Of a DNA stretch of 64,000 nucleotides, positions 41,580 through 49,363 are shown one piece after another. Source of the stretch: JBDTSW01 sp963782605 (GTDB lineage Bacteria > Actinomycetota > Thermoleophilia > Solirubrobacterales > 70-9); NCBI GenBank assembly GCA_963782605.1, contig CAWAKK010000004.1, positions 1 to 64,000 of the forward strand. The letters run 5' to 3'. Every line of letters begins with the position of its first letter. Position 1 is the stretch's first letter. Under the pieces are notes generated by a model, which worked only from the letters and a program-made list of their open reading frames with translations, was not told where the DNA came from and did not search any database. The position numbers were made by a program, and so were the translations under genes.

Positions 41580-42569
41580 ATGAGCGGTCTCACCATGAAC
41601 GAGCAGTCAACGTTCCATCACGAAGCGCTGTTCTATACGGACCAGGACGAATTCCTGCGCGGCACGGTGCCGTTCATTCGCGAGGGCTTGGAAGCGGGCG
41701 AGCCGGCGCTGGTGATGGTTCGCCGCGAACGGACGGCGTCGCTCGAGGCTGAGCTGAACGGCGCCGAGGAGTTCGTCGACTTCGTGGACATGGAGACCCT
41801 GGGGCGCAACCCCGCGCGCATCATCCCCGCGTGGCGTGACTTCATCGGCGAGAACGCGCTGCGGGGCAAGCGGGTGCGCGGGATCAGCGAATCGATCTGG
41901 CCGGACCGCTCCGCCGAAGAGCTCGTGGAATGCGAGCACCATGAGTCGCTGGTCAACCTGGCGTTCGCGAATGCGCCCTCCTGGCGACTCATGTGCCCGT
42001 ACGACGTGAGAGACCTCGACGACGCCGTGATCGAGGAGGCCCACCGGAATCACCCGTGCCTGCTCGAGGACGGCGAGGCGCGCGCCAGCGCAAGCTACAC
42101 CGCTCCGACGGCCGGGCCGCTCACGGATTCGCTGTCGAGCCCCCCTGAGTATTCGAGCCGGCTCGAGTTCGGTTCCAAGGGCTTCGGCGAGGCGCGAGCG
42201 TTCGCCTCGGCCTTCGGCCGGGGGCAGGGGATGAGCCACTCCCGAGTGGGTGACCTCGCGCTCGTCGTCACCGAGCTCGCCACCAACAGCGTCAGCTACG
42301 GGGACGGGGGCGGGAGCGTCGAGCTCTGGAGCGGCGGCGACTCGGTGGTCTGCGAGGTCCGCGACAGCGGTCGCATCTTCGATCCGCTGGTCGGCCGCCA
42401 GCGGCCAACCCCCACCCAGCCGCGGGGACGAGGCCTCTGGATCGTGAATCAGCTCTGCGACCTGGTGCAGATCCGCTCGGAGGCGGAGGGCACGACGGTG
42501 CGCATCCGCATGGCGGTGAACGCGGGCAGCCTTCCGCCCCGCCCCTGGCACGACACGAGCACGTCCTAG
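41580..42569 (+). CDS. MEDS sensor + HATPase (RsbW/SpoIIAB-like) anti-sigma-type regulator
   Basis: 329 aa from ATG 41580, with AAGGTG upstream; GTG 41574 and ATG 41595 are alternatives. Residues about 10-165 are a MEDS/DcmR-like sensory domain (HHEALFYTDQDEFLRGTVPF, GEPALVMVRRER, VRGISESIWPDRSAEELVEC). Residues about 195-315 are a GHKL ATPase domain of the RsbW type: LALVVTELATNSVSYGDGGG (N box), CEVRDSGRIFDPLVGR (G1), GRGLWIVNQLCDLVQI (G2). It probably phosphorylates or binds partner proteins in a sigma partner-switch, with MEDS sensing small ligands. Substrate and partner not shown. Confidence 0.88.
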   Translation: MSGLTMNEQSTFHHEALFYTDQDEFLRGTVPFIREGLEAGEPALVMVRRERTASLEAELNGAEEFVDFVDMETLGRNPARIIPAWRDFIGENALRGKRVRGISESIWPDRSAEELVECEHHESLVNLAFANAPSWRLMCPYDVRDLDDAVIEEAHRNHPCLLEDGEARASASYTAPTAGPLTDSLSSPPEYSSRLEFGSKGFGEARAFASAFGRGQGMSHSRVGDLALVVTELATNSVSYGDGGGSVELWSGGDSVVCEVRDSGRIFDPLVGRQRPTPTQPRGRGLWIVNQLCDLVQIRSEAEGTTVRIRMAVNAGSLPPRPWHDTSTS

Positions 42570-42686
42570 GCCGCTGACGGGGCACGCCCCCGCCATCGCC
42601 AGCCTGACAGCGGGACATCTGCCGGGCCAGTCGCGGTCCTTCAACTCCAAGGACGCTCAAAGAACCCCCAGCTACCCTCCTCGCGC

Positions 42687-43247
42687 GTGATCTCGACCAA
42701 CCAGTTCAAGAACGGATCGCACATCGAGGTGGATGGCGACGTCTTTCGCATCATGGACTTCCAGCATGTGAAGCCGGGCAAGGGTGGGGCATTCGTCCGC
42801 ACCAGGCTGCGGCGGGCCGAGGATGGTGCGGTCATCGACAAGACCTTTCGCGCCGGGGAGAAGTTTCGGCCGGTGCGCACCGAGACCCGCAAGATGCAGT
42901 TCCTCTACGACTCGGCCGATACGAGCGTATTCATGGACGCGCGTGACTACACGCAGCTCGAGATCCCACGGGCCGCGGCCGGCGATGCGATGAGGTGGGT
43001 GCAGCCGAACGACGAGGTCGATGTGCTGTTCGTCGATGAGCGCCCGACCGGCGTCCAGGTCGCGACCGCCATCGAGATGGCCGTGCAGAAGACCGACCCA
43101 GGCCTCAAGGGCGACACTGCGTCCGGCGGGGGTACGAAGCCCGCGACGCTCGAGTCGGGCGTTGAGGTGGCGGTGCCGCTGTTCGTGGAAGAGGGTGATC
43201 GGATCAGGGTCGACACCCGCAGCGGCGAGTACGTTGGCCGGGCGTAG
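42687..43247 (+). CDS. efp: Elongation factor P
   Basis: 186 aa, GTG start. KOW-like domain 1 with the tip loop HVKPGKGGAFVRTRLR; the residue at the modification position is Lys32 (KPGKGG). OB domains 2 and 3 follow (QFLYDSADTSVFMDARDYTQ, then ATLESGVEVAVPLFVEEGDR, IRVDTRSGEYVGRA, the EF-P signature). It rescues ribosomes at polyproline stretches. The modification enzyme is not in the window. It precedes nusB, as is standard. Confidence 0.97.
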   Translation: MISTNQFKNGSHIEVDGDVFRIMDFQHVKPGKGGAFVRTRLRRAEDGAVIDKTFRAGEKFRPVRTETRKMQFLYDSADTSVFMDARDYTQLEIPRAAAGDAMRWVQPNDEVDVLFVDERPTGVQVATAIEMAVQKTDPGLKGDTASGGGTKPATLESGVEVAVPLFVEEGDRIRVDTRSGEYVGRA

Positions 43248-43266
43248 CCGCGGGTAGGTAAACGCC

Positions 43267-43635
43267 ATGCGCCGTTCCGAACAGCGCCGCGAGGCGGTCT
43301 TCGCCCTCTATCAGCACCAGGTGACCGACCGCGACCTCGACGAGCTCCTAAACGGCTCGAAGCCTTTTACCCGCCAGCTCGCGCACGGGGTGCTCGAGCG
43401 CCAGGACGACCTCGACGGGAAGATCGCCCGCCTCGCCCGTGGATGGGAGCTTGACCGCATCGCCGCGCTCGAGCGCAACATCATGCGAGTGGCTCTCTAT
43501 GAGATGGGCCATCGAGAGGACGTTCCGGCCGAGGTCGCGATCGACGAGGCCGTGAAGATGGCGGCGGAATACTGCGGCGCCGACGCACCCGGGTTCGTAA
43601 ACGGCATCCTCGGCGCCGCGGCGGAGGCGCCGTGA
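43267..43635 (+). CDS. nusB: Transcription antitermination factor NusB
   Basis: 122 aa all-helical protein: RRSEQRREAVFALYQHQVTD at the N-terminus (boxA RNA-binding Arg-rich helix), LERNIMRVALYEMGHREDVP in the middle, and VAIDEAVKMAAEYCGADAPG, FVNGILGAA at the C-terminus, the diagnostic NusB end. With NusE/S10 it binds boxA in rRNA leaders. It lies 19 nt after efp; its stop overlaps the next GTG by 4 nt. Confidence 0.95.
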   Translation: MRRSEQRREAVFALYQHQVTDRDLDELLNGSKPFTRQLAHGVLERQDDLDGKIARLARGWELDRIAALERNIMRVALYEMGHREDVPAEVAIDEAVKMAAEYCGADAPGFVNGILGAAAEAP

Positions 43636-43820
43636 GCGTCGCCGACGAGATCGCCCTCATCTCAGCCCGGCTACGCGAGATCGCGGCGGAGCTGCGCGCC
43701 GAGGACGCACCACAGGATTCGGCTGACAATCTGGCTCGGGAGGCGGCTGACCTTGTGACCCGGGCCGGCAACGAGCTCGATCGCGCGGCCACCGATTCGC
43801 CTTCGAGCGAATCCGGCTGA
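43632..43820 (+). CDS. Small helical hypothetical protein
   Basis: 62 aa, GTG start overlapping nusB (GTGA). One amphipathic helical hairpin: VADEIALISARLREIAAELR, AEDAPQDSADNLAREAADLV, TRAGNELDRAA, then a Ser-rich tail. Size, charge and location ahead of a prenyl synthase recall the exonuclease VII small subunit XseB, but the XseB signature (FE..L..LE..V..LE) is absent, so I do not assign it. Confidence 0.6.
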   Translation: MSVADEIALISARLREIAAELRAEDAPQDSADNLAREAADLVTRAGNELDRAATDSPSSESG

Positions 43821-43851
43821 GGGCGCAGCCCGCGCCCACGGCGCCGCCGAG

Positions 43852-44727
43852 ATGAACGTCTCCTATCCGGACGATCTGAGAGTCCTCGTCGAGGACTACC
43901 TGACCGACCTCAAGTTCTCAGGAGGCGCGAGCACCGCGGGCCTCGACGAGGCGATGCGGTACTCGCTGCTCGCCGGTGGCAAGCGGATACGCCCGGTGCT
44001 CGTCCTCGCCTCCGCCCGCTCCGCGGGGCTCGAACCCGAAAGAGTCCTGCCCGCCGCGGCCGCGATAGAGCTGATCCATACCTATTCCCTGATTCACGAC
44101 GACCTGCCGGCCATGGACGACGACGAGCTGCGGCGAGGCGAGCCGACCTCGCACGTGAAGTTCGGCGAGGACGTGGCGATCCTTGCCGGTGACGGGCTGT
44201 TCGCCGAGGCGGTCCGGCTCTTTTGCGAACGCCAGCAGGGAGAGCCAGACCGCGTCATCGCCGCGCTGGGCGAATTGGCGGCGGCGACCGGGGTCGAAGG
44301 CATGGTCGGCGGCCAGTACGCCGATGTGACCCAGGGCGAGCAGCTCGATGCCGACGGTCTGCGCGAGCTGCATTCGCTCAAGACGGGCCAGCTGATCGCC
44401 GCAAGCGTGCAGGTGCCGCTGAGACTCGCGGGCCTCCCCGAGGCTGCCACAATCCCCTACCGGCGCTTTGCCGACGAGCTCGGCGTCCTCTTCCAAATCG
44501 TCGACGACATTCTCGACGTCACGGGGTCGGACGAGGAGCTCGGGAAACCTCACGGATCAGACGAACGGCATGGAAAGCTCACCTACGTCAGCCTCTTCGG
44601 ACTCGAACGCGCCCGCGAGCTCGCGGCCGACTCGCACGCGAAGGTCGGCGCCGCGCTTGCGGAGATCGACGGCGACACCCACGACCTCGAGTTGATCACC
44701 GACTTCATCCATACGAGGCATTCATGA
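43852..44727 (+). CDS. Polyprenyl (farnesyl/geranylgeranyl) diphosphate synthase
   Basis: 291 aa trans-isoprenyl diphosphate synthase. GGKRIRPVLVLASARSAG; first Asp-rich motif HDDLPAMDDDELRRGEPTSH (about 82-101); EDVAILAGDGLFAEAVRL; second Asp-rich motif FQIVDDILDVTGSDEELGK (about 216-234); KLTYVSLFGLERARELA. It condenses IPP with allylic diphosphates; chain length cannot be set reliably, though the two-residue spacing in DDLPAMDD suggests an IspA/GGPP-type short chain. dxs follows, so isoprenoid genes cluster. Confidence 0.93.
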   Translation: MNVSYPDDLRVLVEDYLTDLKFSGGASTAGLDEAMRYSLLAGGKRIRPVLVLASARSAGLEPERVLPAAAAIELIHTYSLIHDDLPAMDDDELRRGEPTSHVKFGEDVAILAGDGLFAEAVRLFCERQQGEPDRVIAALGELAAATGVEGMVGGQYADVTQGEQLDADGLRELHSLKTGQLIAASVQVPLRLAGLPEAATIPYRRFADELGVLFQIVDDILDVTGSDEELGKPHGSDERHGKLTYVSLFGLERARELAADSHAKVGAALAEIDGDTHDLELITDFIHTRHS

Positions 44728-44760
44728 TGAGGTGCGTGAGCACGGGAAGCAGCATGTGAG

Positions 44761-44786
44761 GCGGCGAAGCCGCGGCAAGTTTTTTT
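44761..44786 (+). terminator. Hairpin and T7 tract immediately before dxs
   Basis: GCGGC (44761-44765), GAA, GCCGC (44769-44773), then GGCAAG and seven T (44780-44786). The dxs ATG is at 44788, so the tract directly abuts the start codon and dxs has no Shine-Dalgarno. The 6-nt offset between stem and T-tract is not ideal for intrinsic termination. Confidence 0.45.
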
Positions 44787-44787
44787 C

Positions 44788-46822
44788 ATGAGCGAGGAAG
44801 AGCAAACGACGAGTCCGCCGACCCCCCTGCTGCCCTCGATCGATGGTCCCGCGGACTTGAAGGACCGCTCAGACGAGGAGCTCGCGCAGATCGCGCAGGA
44901 GGTGCGCGGGCTCGTCATCGACACGATCGGCGAGATCGGCGGCCATTTTGGCGCGAACCTGGGCACCTGCGAGCTCGCCACCGTGCTGCATGCCCTGCTC
45001 GACTCGCCGCGCGACAAGATCCTCTGGGACGTCGGTCACCAGGCCTACCCCCACAAGATCCTCACCGGCCGGCGCGACCGGCTTGACACGATCCGCCAAT
45101 ACGGCGGCCTTGCGCCGTTCTGCTCGATCGAGGAATCCGAGCACGACATCATGGGCGCCGGGCACGCCTCGACCTCGATCGGTTACGGCGTCGGGCTCAA
45201 GGAGGCGATGCGCAAGGGAATCGGCGAGGACGGCAAGGTCGTCGCCGTGATCGGTGACGGTGCGCTAACGGGCGGGGTGGCGTTCGAGGCACTGCACAAC
45301 GCCGGCGGGCTGCAGACGCCGATGGTGATCGTCTTAAACGACAACGGGATGTCCATCTCGCCCAACGTCGGGGCGCTCTCGCGGTACTTCAACCGCGTGC
45401 GGCTCAACAAGCGCCTCTATCACGCGCGGGAGGGTGTCGAGACCCGACTCACGCAGCTGCCGCTTGGGCTGGGCCAGCGGATCGAGCGCCTCGGCCCCGA
45501 GATCAAGGCAGCGCTCAAGGCCTATTGGGCGCCTGGCCTCATGTTCGAGGAGCTCGACCTCGCCTACGTGGGCGTGATCGACGGACACGACGTGACCGCT
45601 CTGCGTGAGGCGCTCGAGGGCGCGCTCGCGGCCGACCGCCCGGTGGTGGTGCACATCCAGACCGTGAAGGGCAAGGGCTTTGCCCCGGCCGAGGAGGGTG
45701 GACTCGAGGGCATGGAGAAGTGGCATGCGGCCAAGCCACACTCGATCGTGAACCGCAAGCCTGCGCCGCCCGCCAAGCCGAAGGCGCCGGCCACCGATGA
45801 CGTCGGCCCCACCGACGGCGCCGCCCCGGACAAGGTCGAGAGGCCGGCGCCCCCGCCCGATCCCCCTCAGTACACGCAGGTTTTTGCCAAGGCGCTCGTC
45901 GAGGAGGCCCAGCGGGACCGCCGCGTGATCGGGATCACCGCCGCGATGGCGGGGGGGACGGGGCTCCAGAAGCTGGCCGATGAGCTCCCCGATCAGTACT
46001 ACGACGTTGGCATCGCCGAGCAGGACGCGGTGCTGCTGGCTTCCGGACTGGCCCTGCAGGGGGCGAAGCCCGTCTGCGCGATCTACTCGACGTTCCTCCA
46101 GCGCGCCTACGATCAGATCGTCCACGACGTCTGCCTGCAGAAGCTGAACGTCGTCTTCGCCATGGATCGCGCGGGGCTCGTCGGTGACGACGGACCAACG
46201 CACCACGGCTCCTACGACATCCCCTACTTCCGCTGCCTACCGAACGTCGTCGTGATGGCGCCACGCAACGAGGCGCTCTTGGTTCGCATGCTGCGGACGG
46301 CCCTCGACCACGACGACGGGCCGATCGCTCTGCGCTATCCGCGTGGGGTGGCCGAGGGCGCGCCGATTCCTGAGCGGGCTGAGGAGATCGCGATCGGAAC
46401 CGGTGAGGTGCTCCGCGAGGGAGAGAGGGTCGCGCTGCTCGGGTACGGATACGGCGTGAGCGTGGCGCTCGGCGCGGCAGAGATCCTGAGCTCGCGAGGG
46501 CTCACGCCGACCGTCGCCGACGGCCGCTTCGCGAAGCCGCTCGATACCGAGCTCGTCACCCGAATCGCCGCCGACGCACGAGCTTGTCGTGACCGTCGAG
46601 GAGGGAGCGCTTCCCGGTGGCTTTGGCGCAGCGGTCCTCGAGCACGTCGAGGACACCTTCACGGGGCCCGAGTCCAAGCGGGCGCGCATCCTGCGCGTGG
46701 GCATCCCGGACCGCTACGTGACACACGGCAAGCCCGCGCTGCTGCGCGAGGAGGTGGGCCTCACCGGCGAGGCCGTCGCCGAGCGGGTGCTCGCCGTGCT
46801 CGGCTCACAGGCGGTCCGTTAG
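44788..46822 (+). pseudogene. dxs: 1-deoxy-D-xylulose-5-phosphate synthase, one frameshift near the 3' end
   Basis: The first enzyme of the MEP isoprenoid pathway, TPP-dependent. N-terminal domain SIDGPADLKDRSDEELAQIA, HFGANLGTCELATVLHALLD, TPP motif VIGDGALTGGVAFEALHNAG, VLNDNGMSISPNVGALSRYF. The central domain has the catalytic Glu in GIAEQDAVLLASGLALQGAK; DRAGLVGDDGPTHHGSYDIP. Near 46578 the frame is lost; restoring it gives ELVVTVEEGALPGGFGAAVL to the normal end GSQAVR at 46822. A roughly 40-residue Pro/Lys-rich linker (about 321-360) between the first two domains is longer than usual. dxs is normally essential, so a sequencing indel is likely. Confidence 0.88.
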
Positions 46823-46835
46823 GGCAGCGCTTCGC

Positions 46836-47198
46836 TCAGGCGACGGCGTGGAGGTCACCGCGACCGAGCAGGCGTAGCGCAAGGGCCCGGCTGTTGGCGA
46901 TCCGCACGAACCTCCCGAGCCCGGCCCGCCGCAGCGTTCCGCCCACGGCGGTCTCACTGGTGACGACCACGAAGGCAGAGCCCCGCCCCTCGAGCTCGAC
47001 GCGCGCGAGCATGAGCAGGGCCATTCCGGCGGGATCGATGCGCTCGAGGTTGCAGAGGTCGAGGAGCACGGCCGCTCGATCTCCATGAGAGCTGTCAAGC
47101 AGCTGCACGCGAAGCTCGCGGCAACCTTCCTCGTCCAGCGCCCCCGACGCTTTCACCTCCAGGACCTGTTCGTCCAAGAGGCCCGTCCGCAGATCCAT
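46836..47198 (-). CDS. STAS-domain protein (anti-sigma antagonist-like) without the phosphorylatable Ser
   Basis: 120 aa. LDEEGCRELRVQLLDSSHGD, AAVLLDLCNLERIDPAGMAL, LMLARVELEGRGSAFVVVTS form a SpoIIAA/STAS fold (about 10-110). The usual D-S-x-G phosphorylation site reads D-P-A-G, so it cannot be switched by Ser phosphorylation in the standard way. It is convergent with dxs. It may be a decoy, a constitutive antagonist, or a ligand-binding STAS; the partner is unknown. Confidence 0.82.
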   Translation of the reverse strand: MDLRTGLLDEQVLEVKASGALDEEGCRELRVQLLDSSHGDRAAVLLDLCNLERIDPAGMALLMLARVELEGRGSAFVVVTSETAVGGTLRRAGLGRFVRIANSRALALRLLGRGDLHAVA

Positions 47199-47369
47199 GC
47201 GCGCGTCCTTCGCCGTCCGGCGCGAGTTCCAGCCAGCCGCAAGAAATCATGCTGCGCGGGCGGAGGGCGATCCGTGGATGGATCCAACGTTCGGATGTGA
47301 ACCACAGATCCGGGTCGGGCTCCATCGTCCTCGAGATCGGCGGGCCAGCCGCGCGATACTGCGCGGGCG

Positions 47370-47759
47370 ATGTCGCAGGAGAACGTGAAGCTGGTTCAGT
47401 CCTGGTTCGAACGCTGGAATCGAGGCGACCGCGACGTTTTCGAGGATGAGCTGCATCCGGACTTTCAGATCGTCAGCCGCCTTCAGAGCGAGCCATTCGA
47501 GGGGGCCGAGGGACTCCAGCAATGGATGCAGGAGATTGACGAGCAGTTTCGGGAATGGGAACTCGCCGGGGATGAGTGGCGCGAAACCGGTGACCGCGTG
47601 GTTGTCCTCGGCCGGGTCCGACTTCGCGGGAAAGGGAGCGGTGTCGCGGTTGATCAGCCGCACGGATGGGTGTTTGACTTCAAGGACGGCAAGGTTTCTC
47701 GCCTCAGGCATTTCGCTCAACCGCAAGCCGCGCTCGAAGCCGCCGGGCTGCGCGAGTAG
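47370..47759 (+). CDS. SnoaL-like / NTF2-fold protein
   Basis: 129 aa. MSQENVKLVQSWFERWNRGD is the standard first helices of the SnoaL-like NTF2 family; FEDELHPDFQIVSRL, GLQQWMQEIDEQFREWELAG and VFDFKDGKVSRLRHFAQPQA complete the cone-shaped fold. Members include isomerases, hydrolases and many uncharacterised proteins; the ligand is unknown. Gap 47199-47369 has no gene. Confidence 0.88.
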   Translation: MSQENVKLVQSWFERWNRGDRDVFEDELHPDFQIVSRLQSEPFEGAEGLQQWMQEIDEQFREWELAGDEWRETGDRVVVLGRVRLRGKGSGVAVDQPHGWVFDFKDGKVSRLRHFAQPQAALEAAGLRE

Positions 47760-47785
47760 GGCGCTCACCGGGCCCCACCGCCGAT

Positions 47786-48175
47786 TCAGCGCACCCCGAA
47801 GCGACTAAATCCGGCGTGCGGGCCCCACACGATCACATCTCCGGATCCCAACAGTCGTGCCTTGTCATGCAACTGCCCAAGCGCTTTCTCGCTCGGCTCG
47901 CCGTAGATCTGGATGGATGAGAGCCTGACAAGGTCCGAGAACCTTCCAAAGGCGGGGCCGGCCACGTCCAGGTGGTAGTCGAGCGAAGCGGCATCGGGAT
48001 GTACGTGCACGACGGTCATCTGGCTGCCGTCGTCGCTGACGTACACGTTGTAGGAGATGAGCTGGGGCTCATTGGCCTCGATGAACTCGGCCAACTCCTT
48101 GATTGCGCCCTTTAGCTCACCGAGCGCTCCCTTACGCACGTCCGACGCATCGACATACACGAGGGGTTGGGACAT
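47786..48175 (-). CDS. Small dimeric-barrel-like (ABM-type) hypothetical protein
   Basis: 129 aa on the minus strand. QPLVYVDASDVRKGALGELK, LAEFIEANEPQLISYNVYVS, DGSQMTVVHVHPDAASLDYH and LDVAGPAFGRFSDLV give the beta-alpha-beta order of dimeric alpha-beta barrel (antibiotic-biosynthesis-monooxygenase-like) proteins; IQIYGEPSEKALGQL continues it. There is no metal or heme motif. Convergent with the SnoaL-like gene. Function unknown. Confidence 0.75.
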   Translation of the reverse strand: MSQPLVYVDASDVRKGALGELKGAIKELAEFIEANEPQLISYNVYVSDDGSQMTVVHVHPDAASLDYHLDVAGPAFGRFSDLVRLSSIQIYGEPSEKALGQLHDKARLLGSGDVIVWGPHAGFSRFGVR

Positions 48176-48368
48176 ATCACCACCGCTTCGTTCGGCCCCC
48201 TTTGGCGGTGCCAGTCTCTCACGTCCCCGCCCAGCCGCTAGGTGCTTGGGCGAGAAGCGGCATCAACCTGAGGACGGACCAGCCTTGGGGAGACTAGGCA
48301 ATCGGCGGCGTCTGTTCGACGGCGAAGATCGCCACCTCGTAGTGATCGACGGAAGGGGAAAAGGCGAA

Positions 48369-48391
48369 CCGCCCCACGTCATGTGGGGCGG
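48369..48391. repeat. Perfect 9-bp hairpin
   Basis: CCGCCCCAC (48369-48377), loop GTCAT, GTGGGGCGG (48383-48391). It is the first of several structures in the gene-free stretch 48176-48576. It precedes a strong Shine-Dalgarno GGGGAGGAG (48402-48410) that leads only to a 6-codon ORF, ATG 48415, MCLFGV, stop at 48433-48435. Confidence 0.45.
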
Positions 48392-48414
48392 CTCGGGTAC
48401 TGGGGAGGAGAGAT

Positions 48415-48435
48415 ATGTGTCTTTTTGGTGTGTGA
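48415..48435 (+). other. Possible leader peptide ORF (MCLFGV)
   Basis: ATG at 48415 with GGGGAGGAG 4-5 nt upstream of the preceding AGAT encodes only six residues before TGA. A near-repeat of its DNA, ATGTGCGTTTTCAGTGTGA, occurs at 48482-48500, reading MCVFSV. The excellent Shine-Dalgarno for a trivial ORF, followed by hairpins GCGAGC/GCTCGC (48447-48461) and AACGCA/TGCGTT + TTTT (48477-48492), suggests a leader or attenuator, or an Fe/redox-type uORF. Unproven. Confidence 0.3.
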
Positions 48436-48495
48436 AGAAAGCTCTTGCGAGCGGTGCTCGCTGGGGACAAGGTACGAACGCATGTGCGTTTTCAG

Positions 48496-48511
48496 TGTGA
48501 TCGTGGTCACA
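48496..48511. promoter_or_regulatory. CRP-family operator-like palindrome TGTGA-N6-TCACA
   Basis: TGTGA (48496-48500), TCGTGG, TCACA (48507-48511) is an exact match to the CRP consensus used by E. coli and mycobacterial Crp. It lies 66 nt upstream of the tlyA GTG (48577), the position expected for activation or repression of the tlyA-nadK operon. The cAMP receptor itself is not in this window. Confidence 0.6.
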
Positions 48512-48576
48512 GAACGGAGGTTGCGGCAGGGCTCACAAGCCCAGGCTGAAGGCGCTGGGGCGGTACCTTCTTGCGC

Positions 48577-49363
48577 GTGGCGCGGCGCCGGATCGACACG
48601 CTGCTCGCCGAGCGCGGGCTGGCCGGCTCACGCACGAGCGCGGCGGAGTCGGTCCGTGCCGGGCGGGTGCGGATCGGCGTCGACGGGCCGATCGCGCTGA
48701 CGCCGAGTCAGCGGGTCGCGGACGGCATCGAGCTGTTCTTGGAGGAGCCGCCGCAGTACGTCTCGCGCGGAGGCACGAAGCTGGCGAACGCGCTCGATGC
48801 GCTCGGCGTGGACGTCAGCGGGCGCGACTGCCTCGACATCGGTGCCTCGACCGGCGGCTTCACGGACTGCCTCCTGCAACGCGGCGCCGCAAGGGTGATC
48901 GCGCTCGATGTGGGCTCGGGACAGCTCGACTGGCGCCTGCGGCAGGACGAACGCGTGGCCGTGATGGAAGGTATGAACGCCCGCTCCCTTTCGCCCGCGT
49001 CGCTGCCCTTCGCTCCCCAGCTCGCGACCGCCGACCTCTCCTTCATATCCGCTCACGAAGGTGCTGCCTGCGATCGCCGCGATCCTCGGGCCGGGCGCCG
49101 ACGCGCTCGCCATGGTGAAGCCCCAGTTCGAGTTGGGCCCGGACCGGGTGGGCAAGGGCGGAGTGGTTCGTTCGCCGGCGGATCGCCGCGAGACGTTGCT
49201 GAGCGTCGCGAGCGGGGCCGAGGCCACCGGGTTTGGCGTGCTCGGGTTCGCGTCATCGGGGCTGGCGGGACCAAAGGGCAACCGCGAGACGTTCGTCCAC
49301 CTGCGCCGGGACGCGGAGAGCATCGACGACGTCGATGCGGCCACCCGAGAGGTCGAGCCGTGA
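48577..49363 (+). pseudogene. tlyA: TlyA-family rRNA 2'-O-methyltransferase, one frameshift
   Basis: GTG 48577. An S4 RNA-binding domain (about 3-60, RRRIDTLLAERGLAGSRTSA) is followed by the FtsJ-like methyltransferase: QYVSRGGTKLANALDALGVD (K of the KDKE set), CLDIGASTGGFTDCLLQRGA (SAM site), ALDVGSGQLDWRL, ATADLSFIS. One extra base near 49048 breaks the frame; the other frame continues VLPAIAAILGPGADALAMVK, PQFELGPDRVGKGGVVRSPA, and the end at TGA 49361. It methylates 16S/23S rRNA and sets capreomycin sensitivity. Because of the indel its 5' part runs on in the nadK frame. Confidence 0.88.
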
